This document shows, one piece after another, positions 26,524-35,343 of a DNA stretch of 64,000 bases (positions are counted from its first letter, which is position 1; each line of letters begins with the position of its first letter). Position numbers and translations under genes: made by a program. The stretch covers positions 62,001-126,000 of the forward strand of contig NZ_FZOJ01000004.1 in the NCBI RefSeq assembly GCF_900188145.1, in the 5' to 3' direction. The notes beneath the pieces are model-generated. The model worked only from the letters and a program-made list of their open reading frames with translations. It ran no database searches and was not told the DNA's origin. The DNA is from Anaerovirgula multivorans (GTDB taxonomy: Bacteria > Bacillota > Clostridia > Peptostreptococcales > Natronincolaceae).

Positions 26524-27498
26524 TTAAAACATCCCCTTGACGCCATTAACAATATCTGCGGTGTTAGGACGATATGCTTTTTCAAGTGTTGGACTAAAAG
26601 GAACCGGTGTAAACTTACCTCCTACTCTTACGATATGAGCATCTAAGTAATCCAAACCTTCCTCTGCTACAATAGCAGCTATTTCTGCTCCAACACCCCC
26701 AGTCTTAACCGCTTCATGAGCTATAAGTAGTCGTTTTGTCTTTGCCACAGACTTCAATATAGTTTCCTTATCTATGGGTGAAATTGTCCTTAGATCAACT
26801 ACTTCTGCACTTATTCCTTCCCTTTCCATCAGAGTAGCTGCTTCTAAAGCATTCTGCATCATGATGGAGTAAGATATAATTGTAACATCTTTTCCTTCCT
26901 TGGCTACCTTAGCTTTTCCTATTGGTACTAACACTTCTTCCTCCTCTGGAACCTCTCCTAGTTGTCTAAACAGATCTTTATTTTCAAAGTAGATAATAGG
27001 ATTATCATCTCTTATAGCTGCTTTAAGAAGACCTTTTGCATCATAAGGATTAGAAGGTGCCACTACTTTTATCCCTGGAATATGTAAAAACCAAGCTTCA
27101 ATACTTTGAGAGTGCTGAGCTGCCGCTGAACGGACTATCCCATCTGGGGCCCTAATTACCATAGGTACTGTTGTCTGACCTCCGAACATATACCGAATTT
27201 TTGCCATCTGATTAAATATTTCATCCATGCAAACTCCCATAAAGTCTGCAAAGTGCATATCAGCTATGGGACGCATACCTGCCAATGCTGCTCCTATAGC
27301 AGTTCCTACTATAGCCGTCTCAGAAATAGGAGTGTCAAGCACTCTATCGTGACCAAACTCTTTTGGTAAGCCTTTAAATTGTCCAAAAATACCTCCTTGG
27401 CTAGCGATATCTTCCCCTAAAATGAAAACCTTTTTATCTCGTCTCATTTCTTCTTGCATAGCTTCTAGCGTTGCTTGGGAAAAAGAAATTTTTCTCAT
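26524..27498 (-). CDS. acoB: Acetoin dehydrogenase-type E1 component, beta subunit
   Basis: 324 residues from ATG 27498 (AGGAGG eight bases upstream; a GTG at 27507 lies inside that site). Transketolase-type beta chain: MRKISFSQATLEAMQEEMRR, GEDIASQGGIFGQFKGL, HFADFMGVCMDEIFNQMAK, and the C-terminal transketolase domain EGISAEVVDLRTISP. With the alpha subunit it forms the thiamine diphosphate site. Only 12 bases separate it from the alpha gene. Sequence style favours acetoin dehydrogenase over pyruvate dehydrogenase, but a related 2-oxo or hydroxyketone substrate is possible. Confidence 0.9.
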   Translation of the reverse strand: MRKISFSQATLEAMQEEMRRDKKVFILGEDIASQGGIFGQFKGLPKEFGHDRVLDTPISETAIVGTAIGAALAGMRPIADMHFADFMGVCMDEIFNQMAKIRYMFGGQTTVPMVIRAPDGIVRSAAAQHSQSIEAWFLHIPGIKVVAPSNPYDAKGLLKAAIRDDNPIIYFENKDLFRQLGEVPEEEEVLVPIGKAKVAKEGKDVTIISYSIMMQNALEAATLMEREGISAEVVDLRTISPIDKETILKSVAKTKRLLIAHEAVKTGGVGAEIAAIVAEEGLDYLDAHIVRVGGKFTPVPFSPTLEKAYRPNTADIVNGVKGMF

Positions 27499-27510
27499 TT
27501 CTATCACCTC

Positions 27511-28470
27511 CTATACATATAAGTCTGTATATAATTCTTCTACTTCTGGAAACCGACTGTTCTCTGCAAAGTCTACGGCTTTTTTAACTTCTAACATTAC
27601 CTTCTCACGAATTTCTGCTAATTCTTTTCCTGTCAGGCTTCCAGAAGATAAAACGTTTTCCTCAAATCGTTTAATTGGATCATTGCTGTTAAATCTTTCT
27701 TTTACTTCTTCTTTTGTTCTATACATTTCTGGATCTCCAACAAAGTGTCCTTTAATTCTATAGGTTTTTGCTTCAAGTAAAGTAGGTCCTTCTCCCTTTC
27801 TGGCTCTTTCCACTGCTGTTTTAGCGGCTTCATAAACCTGAAAAATATCATTACCGTCAACGATTACTCCAGGTATACCATAGCCTACTGCTCTATCCGC
27901 AATGTCCTTTACAGATGTTTGCTCTAAATAGGGGGTGGTAGAAGCCCATTCATTGTTTTCACATACGAAAATTACAGGTAATTTCCAAGCTGCCGCCATA
28001 TTTATGGCTTCATGAAAGGTTCCCCTATTAGAAGCGCCATCTCCGAAAAATACAACAGCTATATTATTGGTCCCTTTCATTTTTTCTGCTAAGGCGCCTC
28101 CTGTTGCTAAATTAAAACCTCCGCCAACAATACCATTAGCTCCTAGCATGCCTACGCTAAAATCTGCTATATGCATAGAACCACCCTTGCCTTTACAATA
28201 GCCGGTTTTTTTCCCAAACAATTCAGCCATCATCTTATCAAGCTGTGCGCCCTTTGCGATGGTATGTCCATGCCCTCTATGGGTACTTTGAATATAATCC
28301 TTACGAGTAAGATTTTTGCATACACCTGTTGCTATTGCTTCTTCCCCAATATATAGATGAACAAAACCGGGTATTTCTCCCTTTAATGACATTTCCTCGA
28401 TTTTCTCTTCAAAGTAACGGATTCTAACCATAGTTGTATAAAAATCTTTTAACAACTCCTTGTCATACAT
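27511..28470 (-). CDS. acoA: Acetoin dehydrogenase-type E1 component, alpha subunit
   Basis: 319 residues from ATG 28470 (AGGAGG eight bases upstream). Contains the thiamine diphosphate motif GDGASNRGTFHEA through VCENN, and the acetoin dehydrogenase style stretches GEIPGFVHLYIGEEAIA, STHRGHGHTIAKG and GYCKGKGGSMHIAD. Cleaves acetoin or a similar 2-hydroxyketone and passes an acyl unit to the E2 lipoyl arm. First structural gene behind the sigma-54 promoter at 28537-28553, with a leader of about 55 bases. Confidence 0.92.
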   Translation of the reverse strand: MYDKELLKDFYTTMVRIRYFEEKIEEMSLKGEIPGFVHLYIGEEAIATGVCKNLTRKDYIQSTHRGHGHTIAKGAQLDKMMAELFGKKTGYCKGKGGSMHIADFSVGMLGANGIVGGGFNLATGGALAEKMKGTNNIAVVFFGDGASNRGTFHEAINMAAAWKLPVIFVCENNEWASTTPYLEQTSVKDIADRAVGYGIPGVIVDGNDIFQVYEAAKTAVERARKGEGPTLLEAKTYRIKGHFVGDPEMYRTKEEVKERFNSNDPIKRFEENVLSSGSLTGKELAEIREKVMLEVKKAVDFAENSRFPEVEELYTDLYV

Positions 28471-28536
28471 AGCTAGCACCTCCTAAATATATTGAATAAA
28501 TATATAAATAAACTATCATTTCTTTTTAATTATAGT

Positions 28537-28553
28537 TGCAAGTCTTATGCCAA
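28537..28553 (-). promoter_or_regulatory. Sigma-54 (-24/-12) promoter of the acetoin dehydrogenase-like operon
   Basis: Minus strand TTGGCATAAGACTTGCA. It matches the consensus TTGGCAC-N5-TTGCA in all fixed positions except one, with the required ten bases between GG and GC. Transcription should start near 28525. The gene just upstream encodes a sigma-54-dependent activator. A short perfect palindrome TTTCGACGAAA (28698-28708) and the 41-base palindrome at 28734-28774 are candidate activator sites. Confidence 0.9.
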
Positions 28554-28733
28554 ACTTTTCGAAAAAAATTTTCTTTGGAAAATCCAGTATTTGCAGTATA
28601 GTCATAAGATACGTACTAATAAATTTATAATGTGAGATGGTTCCACGTAAAAAATTTGCTAATTTTTTGAACAATTCATTTAGGTGTTTTCTCCTTTTTT
28701 CGACGAAATCTTGTTTTTTCAAAGTCGATAAAA

Positions 28734-28774
28734 ATATGCCCAATTATTGAGCACTGCTCAATAATTGGGCATAT
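28734..28774 (-). terminator. Perfect 41-base palindrome after the activator gene; terminator and possible enhancer site
   Basis: ATATGCCCAATTATTGAGCA, one base, then its exact complement: 20 perfect pairs. On the minus strand TTTTAT follows. It starts 10 bases past the activator stop codon, so termination is the simplest reading. It also lies about 210-250 bases upstream of the sigma-54 start site, a distance at which an activator binding site could act. Confidence 0.7.
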
Positions 28775-28783
28775 CATTCGTGT

Positions 28784-30664
28784 CTAGACACTTAATTTAT
28801 ATTTTCCCATCTTATTGTACAAAGTGTTTCTACTAACATTCAACAGCTTTGAGGCCTTGGATATGTTGCCTTCACAATGCATGAGTACTTTTTCTATTAA
28901 TTCTCGTTCCATTTCCTCTAAAGACATTATTTCTTGAAATCCTCTATTTTCCTCAATTTTTTTATTGTTTTCATTAGTTAATTGTTGTGGAAGATGCTTT
29001 AAATCAATTTTTTCCTCCTCACACATATTAATAGCTCTTTCTAATACATTTTCCAATTCCCTGACATTACCTTTCCAGCAATTCACCTTTAGAAGATTTA
29101 AAGCTTCATTTGAAATTTCTTTGGTGGTTTTTTCCAACCTTTTGCTTATTTTTCTAATAAGATGCATTGTAACCTCTTCTATGTCTTCGCTTCTTTCTCT
29201 AAGTGAAGGTATTTGTATTGTTAAAACATTTAACCGATAATAGATATCCCATCTAAAATCACCGTTTTTACAGGCATCATACAGATTTTTATTAGTGGCA
29301 GCAATGATTCGTACATCAACACTAAAAACGTTATTTGCTCCAACTCTTACTACTTTTCTATCCTGCAACACTCGTAAAAGTTTTGCTTGAATGTTTAAAG
29401 GCATATCTCCGATTTCATCCAAAAATATAGTTCCACCATTGGCCAGTTCAAACTTTCCTGGTCGACCTCCCTTTATTCCACCGGTAAAGGCCCCCGAAGC
29501 ATAGCCAAATAATTCGCTCTCGATTAATTCTTTAGGTATTGCAGCACAATTTATAGCAACAAAAGGCCCATTCCTCCGGGCGCTTTGATTATGGATAGCT
29601 TGAGCAAACAGTTCTTTACCAGTACCACTTTCTCCTAATATCAATGTATTAGATGAACTTTGGGCAGCTTTTTTTGCGAGGTTAATACATTCCACCATTT
29701 CACTGCTACTACCGACAATGTCATCAAAGGTAAAGCTTGCTTTTGCCCCTACCATATTGTTAACCATCTTCTTTACATATTTTATTTCCTTAAATATATC
29801 AATTACACCTATTAATTCTCCATTTTCATCTCTAACAGGTGTTGCGGTTTTTAGTAAGTGATATTTTGTTCCCTCATAATTCTCTAAAACATATTCTCTA
29901 TCGGTATATCCCCTTCCAGTATCTAAAACATCTAGAATAATAGGCTTAAAAGGTACTAAATCTCCTATAGGCTTTCCTATACTTTCTTTTTTATTAATGC
30001 CTAGTATTTTACCGCCTTTTTCATTTATGTAGGTTACGATTCCCTTATTATCAATCATCAAAAATCCTTCTGAAATATTTTCAACAATTGCATTTTGATA
30101 TTTAGTCTGTTCTTGGATTTTCAAAGTTTTTATATGATTCTTTATTTGATTTTCGATACCCTTAGCAGAAGCTATAATCATTCCCAGTGCATTTTCATTA
30201 GGCTCTTTATTATACTCAGTTAAACAGATGACCCCCATAGTATCCTCTTCAATCATAATAGGTGCGGCATAACAAGACCAGTCTTGATGACCAGGATTAC
30301 TATGCTCCACTCCGCAAATCTGAGTAGGAACGTTTTGTTTAATGGCAAGATTAATTGCAGTCTCACCCACGAAGCTTTCCTTTAGGATTGCTCCTTTCAA
30401 AAAATTTAGATCTTTTTTTGATTTTTGTAAAATATATTCTCCTCCAACAGCTTCTAAAACGTTTGCATGCTTGTCTGTTAATACAATAATGAAATTTTTT
30501 TCTTGAATGAAAGAAAGCAGGTAATTCATAAAAATTTTAGCATTTTCTATGAGGATAGAATTGCTTTCAATTATTTTTTCATAGACTTCCTTTGATAATA
30601 CATTATTAATGTTTGCAAAGATATCATCTCTTTTGTAAAGATCTACCTTTCCTTTATTAATCAT
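28784..30664 (-). CDS. Sigma-54-dependent transcriptional activator, AcoR-like
   Basis: 626 residues from ATG 30664 (GGGGGAG upstream; the frame extends to TTG 30682 without a site). Domains: N-terminal GAF-type sensor (about 45-180), PAS (about 195-300), AAA+ domain with Walker A GESGTGKE near 345 and Walker B GGTIFLDEIGD, and a C-terminal Fis-type helix-turn-helix (GNISKASKLLNVSRNTLYNKM). The sigma-54 contact loop reads GAFTGG instead of GAFTGA. Family knowledge: AcoR activates aco operons in response to acetoin. Its position upstream of a -24/-12 promoter makes the neighbouring operon its target. Confidence 0.92.
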   Translation of the reverse strand: MINKGKVDLYKRDDIFANINNVLSKEVYEKIIESNSILIENAKIFMNYLLSFIQEKNFIIVLTDKHANVLEAVGGEYILQKSKKDLNFLKGAILKESFVGETAINLAIKQNVPTQICGVEHSNPGHQDWSCYAAPIMIEEDTMGVICLTEYNKEPNENALGMIIASAKGIENQIKNHIKTLKIQEQTKYQNAIVENISEGFLMIDNKGIVTYINEKGGKILGINKKESIGKPIGDLVPFKPIILDVLDTGRGYTDREYVLENYEGTKYHLLKTATPVRDENGELIGVIDIFKEIKYVKKMVNNMVGAKASFTFDDIVGSSSEMVECINLAKKAAQSSSNTLILGESGTGKELFAQAIHNQSARRNGPFVAINCAAIPKELIESELFGYASGAFTGGIKGGRPGKFELANGGTIFLDEIGDMPLNIQAKLLRVLQDRKVVRVGANNVFSVDVRIIAATNKNLYDACKNGDFRWDIYYRLNVLTIQIPSLRERSEDIEEVTMHLIRKISKRLEKTTKEISNEALNLLKVNCWKGNVRELENVLERAINMCEEEKIDLKHLPQQLTNENNKKIEENRGFQEIMSLEEMERELIEKVLMHCEGNISKASKLLNVSRNTLYNKMGKYKLSV

Positions 30665-30682
30665 ATAGCTCCCCCGTCCCAA

Positions 30683-30983
30683 TTAATTTTAAATTTTAAA
30701 ACTTCTGTAAAATTAATATATAGCTTTCCCATTAATAACATAATCACCAAAAGCTACTGTAGAACTTGCCTTTTAGTTTTGAGACTTATACTACATTATA
30801 AAGATTTAATAACAAACAATTAATATTTTTAAAATAGTTATGAATATTTTTATTATTGTATCATTATACAACACTTTTTTCCCTGCGTCCACATACTTTA
30901 CAAGAGATATAAGCAGATTGCTAAAATTTAATTTTGTGTCAACCTCTTTTAAAGAGTGTAATAAAACAAGTTAAGCATTCTGC
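30683..30983. other. Intergenic region between psd and the activator gene
   Basis: About 300 AT-rich bases with no gene. It must hold the promoter of the activator gene. I see no clear operator or RNA motif. The psd terminator occupies its far end (30963-30995). Confidence 0.4.
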
Positions 30984-30995
30984 TTAACTTGTTTT
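30963..30995 (-). terminator. Terminator of psd
   Basis: AAAACAAGTTAAGCA, three-base loop, exact complement: 15 perfect pairs ending in TTTTATTACA on the minus strand. The psd stop codon (30984-30986) is inside the right arm. Confidence 0.8.
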
Positions 30996-31883
30996 GCCGA
31001 ATCCTATTCTTTCTCCCATGTTTACCTTGGTTTCTAATCCTTCCTTTGTATAATTAAGAATATCTTCATCAATTTTTACAGTATCAGGCTTTAGAAATAA
31101 AATCACAGTAGATCCGCCAAATTTGAAATAACCTTTTTCTTCTCCTTTTGCAACCCTTTTCTTAGAGATGTAGGTTTGGATAATAGAACCTACACAGGTG
31201 GCCCCTACCTCCAACATTAGAATATCGTCGAAATTCTCTGATTGAAACAGCGTAATTTCTCTTTTATTTTGACAATATATCCTTGCTTTTTTTCTCAATG
31301 CGATTGGATTAACAGAATAATAATCTCCTTTGATTCTTACTGCAGCCTCTGGAATCCCTTCATCTGGGAAATGAAAGCGATGATAATCAGAAGGATTTAA
31401 TCTTACAATTATGCATACTCCTCCTTCATATTGCTGAGCCAACTCTGTATTCTGTATCAGTTCCCCCATGGAGTATTCTTGTCCTTTTACTTGTATTAGC
31501 TTTTTTATATCAATATTTTCATAGACCAGCATTCTGCCATCAGCTGGAGAAATCAATGCTTCTTTGGCCTCACTTACTATTCTTGCTTCTTTTTTTAGTC
31601 TTCTAACAAAAAAATCATTAAAGGTTCTGTAACTAGATAGATCTTGAATTTCTGCTTCATTCATATCAATATCTAATTCCTTAATAAAAGCCTTAATTTT
31701 TTTTTTGCTTATGGGCAAGTCCTGAAGTCCTCCATAAAAACTAGAAAAGACTTTTTTCTTTATCATCATTTCTAAGAAACCGTTGCCCCTTTTAGTCTCA
31801 TACATCCACCTTATCAATCGATCTCCAGCTACTACTTCCTTTTTCTTTTCACCTGTTTTTCTATCCATATAATAAATATCCAT
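30984..31883 (-). CDS. psd: Phosphatidylserine decarboxylase proenzyme
   Basis: 299 residues. Makes phosphatidylethanolamine from phosphatidylserine at the membrane. Seen: [35 protein letters not shown], and the self-cleavage site FGGST near residue 258, where the serine becomes the pyruvoyl group. The longer clostridial form. Phosphatidylserine synthase is not adjacent. Single gene with a strong terminator. Confidence 0.94.
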   Translation of the reverse strand: MDIYYMDRKTGEKKKEVVAGDRLIRWMYETKRGNGFLEMMIKKKVFSSFYGGLQDLPISKKKIKAFIKELDIDMNEAEIQDLSSYRTFNDFFVRRLKKEARIVSEAKEALISPADGRMLVYENIDIKKLIQVKGQEYSMGELIQNTELAQQYEGGVCIIVRLNPSDYHRFHFPDEGIPEAAVRIKGDYYSVNPIALRKKARIYCQNKREITLFQSENFDDILMLEVGATCVGSIIQTYISKKRVAKGEEKGYFKFGGSTVILFLKPDTVKIDEDILNYTKEGLETKVNMGERIGFGKTS

Positions 31884-32005
31884 GATATCATCCTTTTACT
31901 TTTTATTTCATTATCATTATACCAATAAATCAATCCTATTTATAGGGATTAATACAACGAAAAGAGCCCTAATTATATTTTTTGGTTTTTCTTTTCATAA
32001 TATAA

Positions 32006-32035
32006 AGGATCCCCGCTTAAAAAGTTGGGGATCCT
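32006..32035 (-). terminator. Terminator downstream of the flavoprotein gene
   Basis: AGGATCCCC, 12-base loop, GGGGATCCT, with TTTATATT next on the minus strand. It lies 70 bases past the flavoprotein stop and is the likely end of the LacI-controlled transporter operon. Confidence 0.65.
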
Positions 32036-32104
32036 AAGTTTTTTGGGTTGATTATCCTTATAGCATCATTTTAGGATTTAAGTTAACTCAACATCTTTTA
32101 TTCT

Positions 32105-34096
32105 TTATGTAATGATAGTATTATTTCTATATTGATTCCAAATAGTTTCAAACCAGCTTTCTTCCTCAGGTAGAGGAGTTACTTCTCTCCATTCGGTAGT
32201 TACTTCACCGTTTAAATAACTTATTTCTTGAATTTTACTGCTTAAATAACCATTTTCTAAGGAGAAACTCAAATTCTCACTTAAGCTATCTATACTGATT
32301 TCCCCTTCTGCTTCCGTTATTAGATAGGAACCACGACTTTTTCCACCCTGCTTCATATAATCTTCTATGGCAGATAGATATACCAACTGTGTGATAAGCA
32401 AATCACGATTTTGATAGGCATAAGGTAGCTCTTCAATTGATTTGATTTTGGTTTGAACTTCTAAATTTTTTAAAGCCACTTTAACCTTTTTAATAGCTTC
32501 TTTAACTTTTTCTTGGTTTCGAATAACGCCACCATATTGTGTCATAAGAGATGCATATTCTTTTCTTATCTCTAACACATTACTGGTGTCTCCTAGAGTA
32601 GATAGAAACTGTTGCCCAACTTCAACCAGGTTTTGAATTTGATCAGAGGTATACATGATGAATTCTTCTGCCGGTAAAGGAGTTTCTCTTCGGCAGTTGG
32701 CAATATACTGAGCTGCTCTAAAGCTTCCTACTTGACCAGCATTTAATGCACTCCCCCCAGGACGATAGACTCCATGACTGCCATTTACTTCTCCTACTGG
32801 AAAAAAGCCTGTTACATTGCTTTGCCACCAAATGTCTCCCTTTAACCCACCATTATTGTGCTGTGCACAAACGGCTATTTCAAGGTATTCCTTTGTTATA
32901 TCTATACCATTATTCCAATATAAATCAATGGCTGGTTGATTCATATAAGCAAGACGTTCAATAGGTTTTCCAAATAAAGCACCAGAATTTTTTAAATAGG
33001 TATGGGCTTCTTCTCCTAGTAATTTAAAATTCATTTCCCCATTATTGATGGCAGCAGAGGGATTATTCATAAAATCCAGATAAATTCTTCTACCCTTTAC
33101 AACTTTTTCTTGATATACGAGAATGTCTATAAGGGATGAGCCTTCATTTTGTATTTTCCTTGGGTCAAAGGGCCATTGATATCCCTTTAAGAAAATGGCA
33201 TCCAACATCTTTCCTGTGTTAGAAAAGTATTCATCTAAAAACTCTTTTTCATCACTTCCATCTTGATTGGTAGAAATATACCTTGGCAATACCTGTTGAT
33301 AGGTGCCTGATAGATTCCACCTAAATTTTGTAGATGCAATACCAAATTGTGATTCCGTTACATTTTTACCCTTTACTCCAGCTTCATAGGCAATTCCACT
33401 TGTTCCTGTATGACTTTCTGGATAAACAGAATCTTGATAGATAGACGCCGGACCACCTGTTGCATAGACAACATTTCTACAATTAAAAAGTGTATATCTT
33501 TTATTTTCCTTTTGAAGTTCCTTCATATTCAAGGCTAATAGACCTAAAACACTATTTTTTTCCTTATTAGTCAAAATTCCCACCACTTGATAGCCGTCAA
33601 ATACTTGAATGCCTTTATTCATAACCTCTTTTTCCAATTTTTCTGTCATTAGTTTTGATGTAAGAGGCCCAACAGAAGTAGCTCTTTGTCCCGGGTCATG
33701 ATCGGTTTTATAGCCAATATATTCACCATATCTATTATGAGGGAAGGGTACACCAATATCCACCAGTCGATAAAAGCATTGGGGTGATAATGCAGCTTCT
33801 ACTAAGGAAATATCTCCATCCATGCTTCCTCCCTCAAAGAGGGTTTTAGCCATATCGTATACTGAATCTTTTTTATCACCAGAAAGCGTTAATTTATAAT
33901 AGGTTTGCTTATCGGAGCCGGTATTACGGGAAGTTCCCATATTTATCCCTTCAGTAACTAGGATGACGTCCCGCTGCCCAAAGGAATAAATTCTATCAGC
34001 AGCATTAAAACCCGCTGCACCTGATCCCACTACTACTGTATTTACTGAATGTATTTCTATATTGGCACCTATAATTTCTGTAAAATAATTTATCAT
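32105..34096 (-). CDS. FAD-dependent oxidoreductase, fumarate reductase/succinate dehydrogenase flavoprotein-like
   Basis: 663 residues. Dinucleotide-binding motif VVVGSGAAGFNAADR near residues 22-36, an FAD-histidyl-loop-like region GTSRNTGSDKQTYY, and ATGGPASIYQDS. C-terminal glycine-rich FAD contacts are seen in NGSHGVYRPGGSALNAGQVGS. No signal peptide and no heme motif, so it is cytoplasmic. Family knowledge: soluble members reduce or oxidise C-C bonds next to carboxylates. Last gene of the TRAP operon, 68 bases after the alcohol dehydrogenase. I infer it acts on the imported acid; the substrate is unknown. Strong site AGGAGG before ATG. Confidence 0.8.
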   Translation of the reverse strand: MINYFTEIIGANIEIHSVNTVVVGSGAAGFNAADRIYSFGQRDVILVTEGINMGTSRNTGSDKQTYYKLTLSGDKKDSVYDMAKTLFEGGSMDGDISLVEAALSPQCFYRLVDIGVPFPHNRYGEYIGYKTDHDPGQRATSVGPLTSKLMTEKLEKEVMNKGIQVFDGYQVVGILTNKEKNSVLGLLALNMKELQKENKRYTLFNCRNVVYATGGPASIYQDSVYPESHTGTSGIAYEAGVKGKNVTESQFGIASTKFRWNLSGTYQQVLPRYISTNQDGSDEKEFLDEYFSNTGKMLDAIFLKGYQWPFDPRKIQNEGSSLIDILVYQEKVVKGRRIYLDFMNNPSAAINNGEMNFKLLGEEAHTYLKNSGALFGKPIERLAYMNQPAIDLYWNNGIDITKEYLEIAVCAQHNNGGLKGDIWWQSNVTGFFPVGEVNGSHGVYRPGGSALNAGQVGSFRAAQYIANCRRETPLPAEEFIMYTSDQIQNLVEVGQQFLSTLGDTSNVLEIRKEYASLMTQYGGVIRNQEKVKEAIKKVKVALKNLEVQTKIKSIEELPYAYQNRDLLITQLVYLSAIEDYMKQGGKSRGSYLITEAEGEISIDSLSENLSFSLENGYLSSKIQEISYLNGEVTTEWREVTPLPEEESWFETIWNQYRNNTIIT

Positions 34097-34164
34097 AAAT
34101 CTCGCCTCCTTTTATTTCCTAGTCTCAGGATTTTACAATCTAAATCCAGCAATCTTCTTTATTT

Positions 34165-35277
34165 TTATTTTTTACTTTCTAGAGCTTCATCTGGCATTAA
34201 TACAGCCTTTAAAGCTTCTTTAGAGTTCATAGCTTCAATTGCTTTATTTGCTTCTTCAAGAGAAAATCGATGGGAAATTAGCTTTGCAAAATCCTTTTTA
34301 TTTTTCATTACGATATCCATAGCCATTTTTGTATGCTTGGTATCACTAACCCATACTCCTTTGATGGTGATGTTCTTGCTAACTATATCACGATAGAAGT
34401 CAATAGATTCTTTTCCTGCCGGTTGAGCATAGCCTGTAGAAAGATAGGTTCCCCCTGTTCTTAGTAGTTTTAACCCTTCCTCTGCTACGCCTCTAGTTCC
34501 CACAGCTTCGATTACAAGGTCTGCCCCCATTCCTCGGGTTTTTTCCATAACGATTTCATTTCTTTCTGTAATACTAGTTTCATGTCGATCTAATATTAGG
34601 GTAGCCCCAAGATGTTTACATAGGTCTAATCTCTCTTTAGAACCTCCAATAACCACAATTTCAGAAGCTCCTATGTTTTTTGCAAAGGCTACAGCATAAA
34701 CCCCTAATGGTCCAGGACCTTGGATCACCACTGTATCCCCCAAAATACCTGACACCATATCAAAAGCATGGGCAACAGTAGCCCCTGAACATGAAGCTGA
34801 TACTAATAAGGCTGGATCTATAGATTCTTCAACTTTAAAAATGTCTGTATTTCCGTTCAAGATTACATATTCCGAATAACAACCGTTTAAATATGGAAAA
34901 ACAGCACTAGATTGATTAATCCCATATACCTTTCTGTTTTTACATAGGGAGGGATCTTTTAGTATCTTACAGGCAAAGCACTTGTCACAGGTAACACCTC
35001 TGTTCCAAATAATCAAATCGCCTGCCTTTAGTTCTTCTCCATAAATTGTTTGTTTTTCTCCTTTAATCTCCTGAACTCTTCCAACTCCTTCATGCCCTAA
35101 AATAATTGGTAGTGGCGTTCTAGGATCCTCCCCCTTCCACATATGGACATCAGAACCACAAACCCCTGCTGCTTCAATTTTTATTAGAACCTCTCCTTCT
35201 TTGAGAGTAGGAATTTCAATTTCTACCATTTCTAACGGTTTCATAAACTCTTTTAATACCATTGCTTTACTCTTCAT
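34165..35277 (-). CDS. Zinc-dependent alcohol dehydrogenase (medium-chain family)
   Basis: 370 residues. Catalytic zinc ligands C40 and H62-E63 (GHEGVG), structural zinc cysteines C97, C100, C103 and C112, and a nucleotide-binding motif GPGPLGVYAVAFAKNIGA near 190. NAD-type dehydrogenase of a polyol, sugar or hydroxy acid. Length and all zinc ligands are normal. Between the TRAP permease gene and the flavoprotein gene, all on one strand with gaps under 70 bases, so it probably oxidises or reduces the imported compound. Confidence 0.9.
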   Translation of the reverse strand: MKSKAMVLKEFMKPLEMVEIEIPTLKEGEVLIKIEAAGVCGSDVHMWKGEDPRTPLPIILGHEGVGRVQEIKGEKQTIYGEELKAGDLIIWNRGVTCDKCFACKILKDPSLCKNRKVYGINQSSAVFPYLNGCYSEYVILNGNTDIFKVEESIDPALLVSASCSGATVAHAFDMVSGILGDTVVIQGPGPLGVYAVAFAKNIGASEIVVIGGSKERLDLCKHLGATLILDRHETSITERNEIVMEKTRGMGADLVIEAVGTRGVAEEGLKLLRTGGTYLSTGYAQPAGKESIDFYRDIVSKNITIKGVWVSDTKHTKMAMDIVMKNKKDFAKLISHRFSLEEANKAIEAMNSKEALKAVLMPDEALESKK

Positions 35278-35343
35278 CTATTCACCCATCCTGTCAATAA
35301 AATATACTTTATCGCTATTTATTTTTTTTATAAATTGTCATGA

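Noticed and set aside
28516..28743. 75-codon minus-strand frame between the activator and acoA
   Set aside because: It spans the sigma-54 promoter, is lysine and phenylalanine-rich as expected from AT-rich DNA, and lacks a recognised domain.
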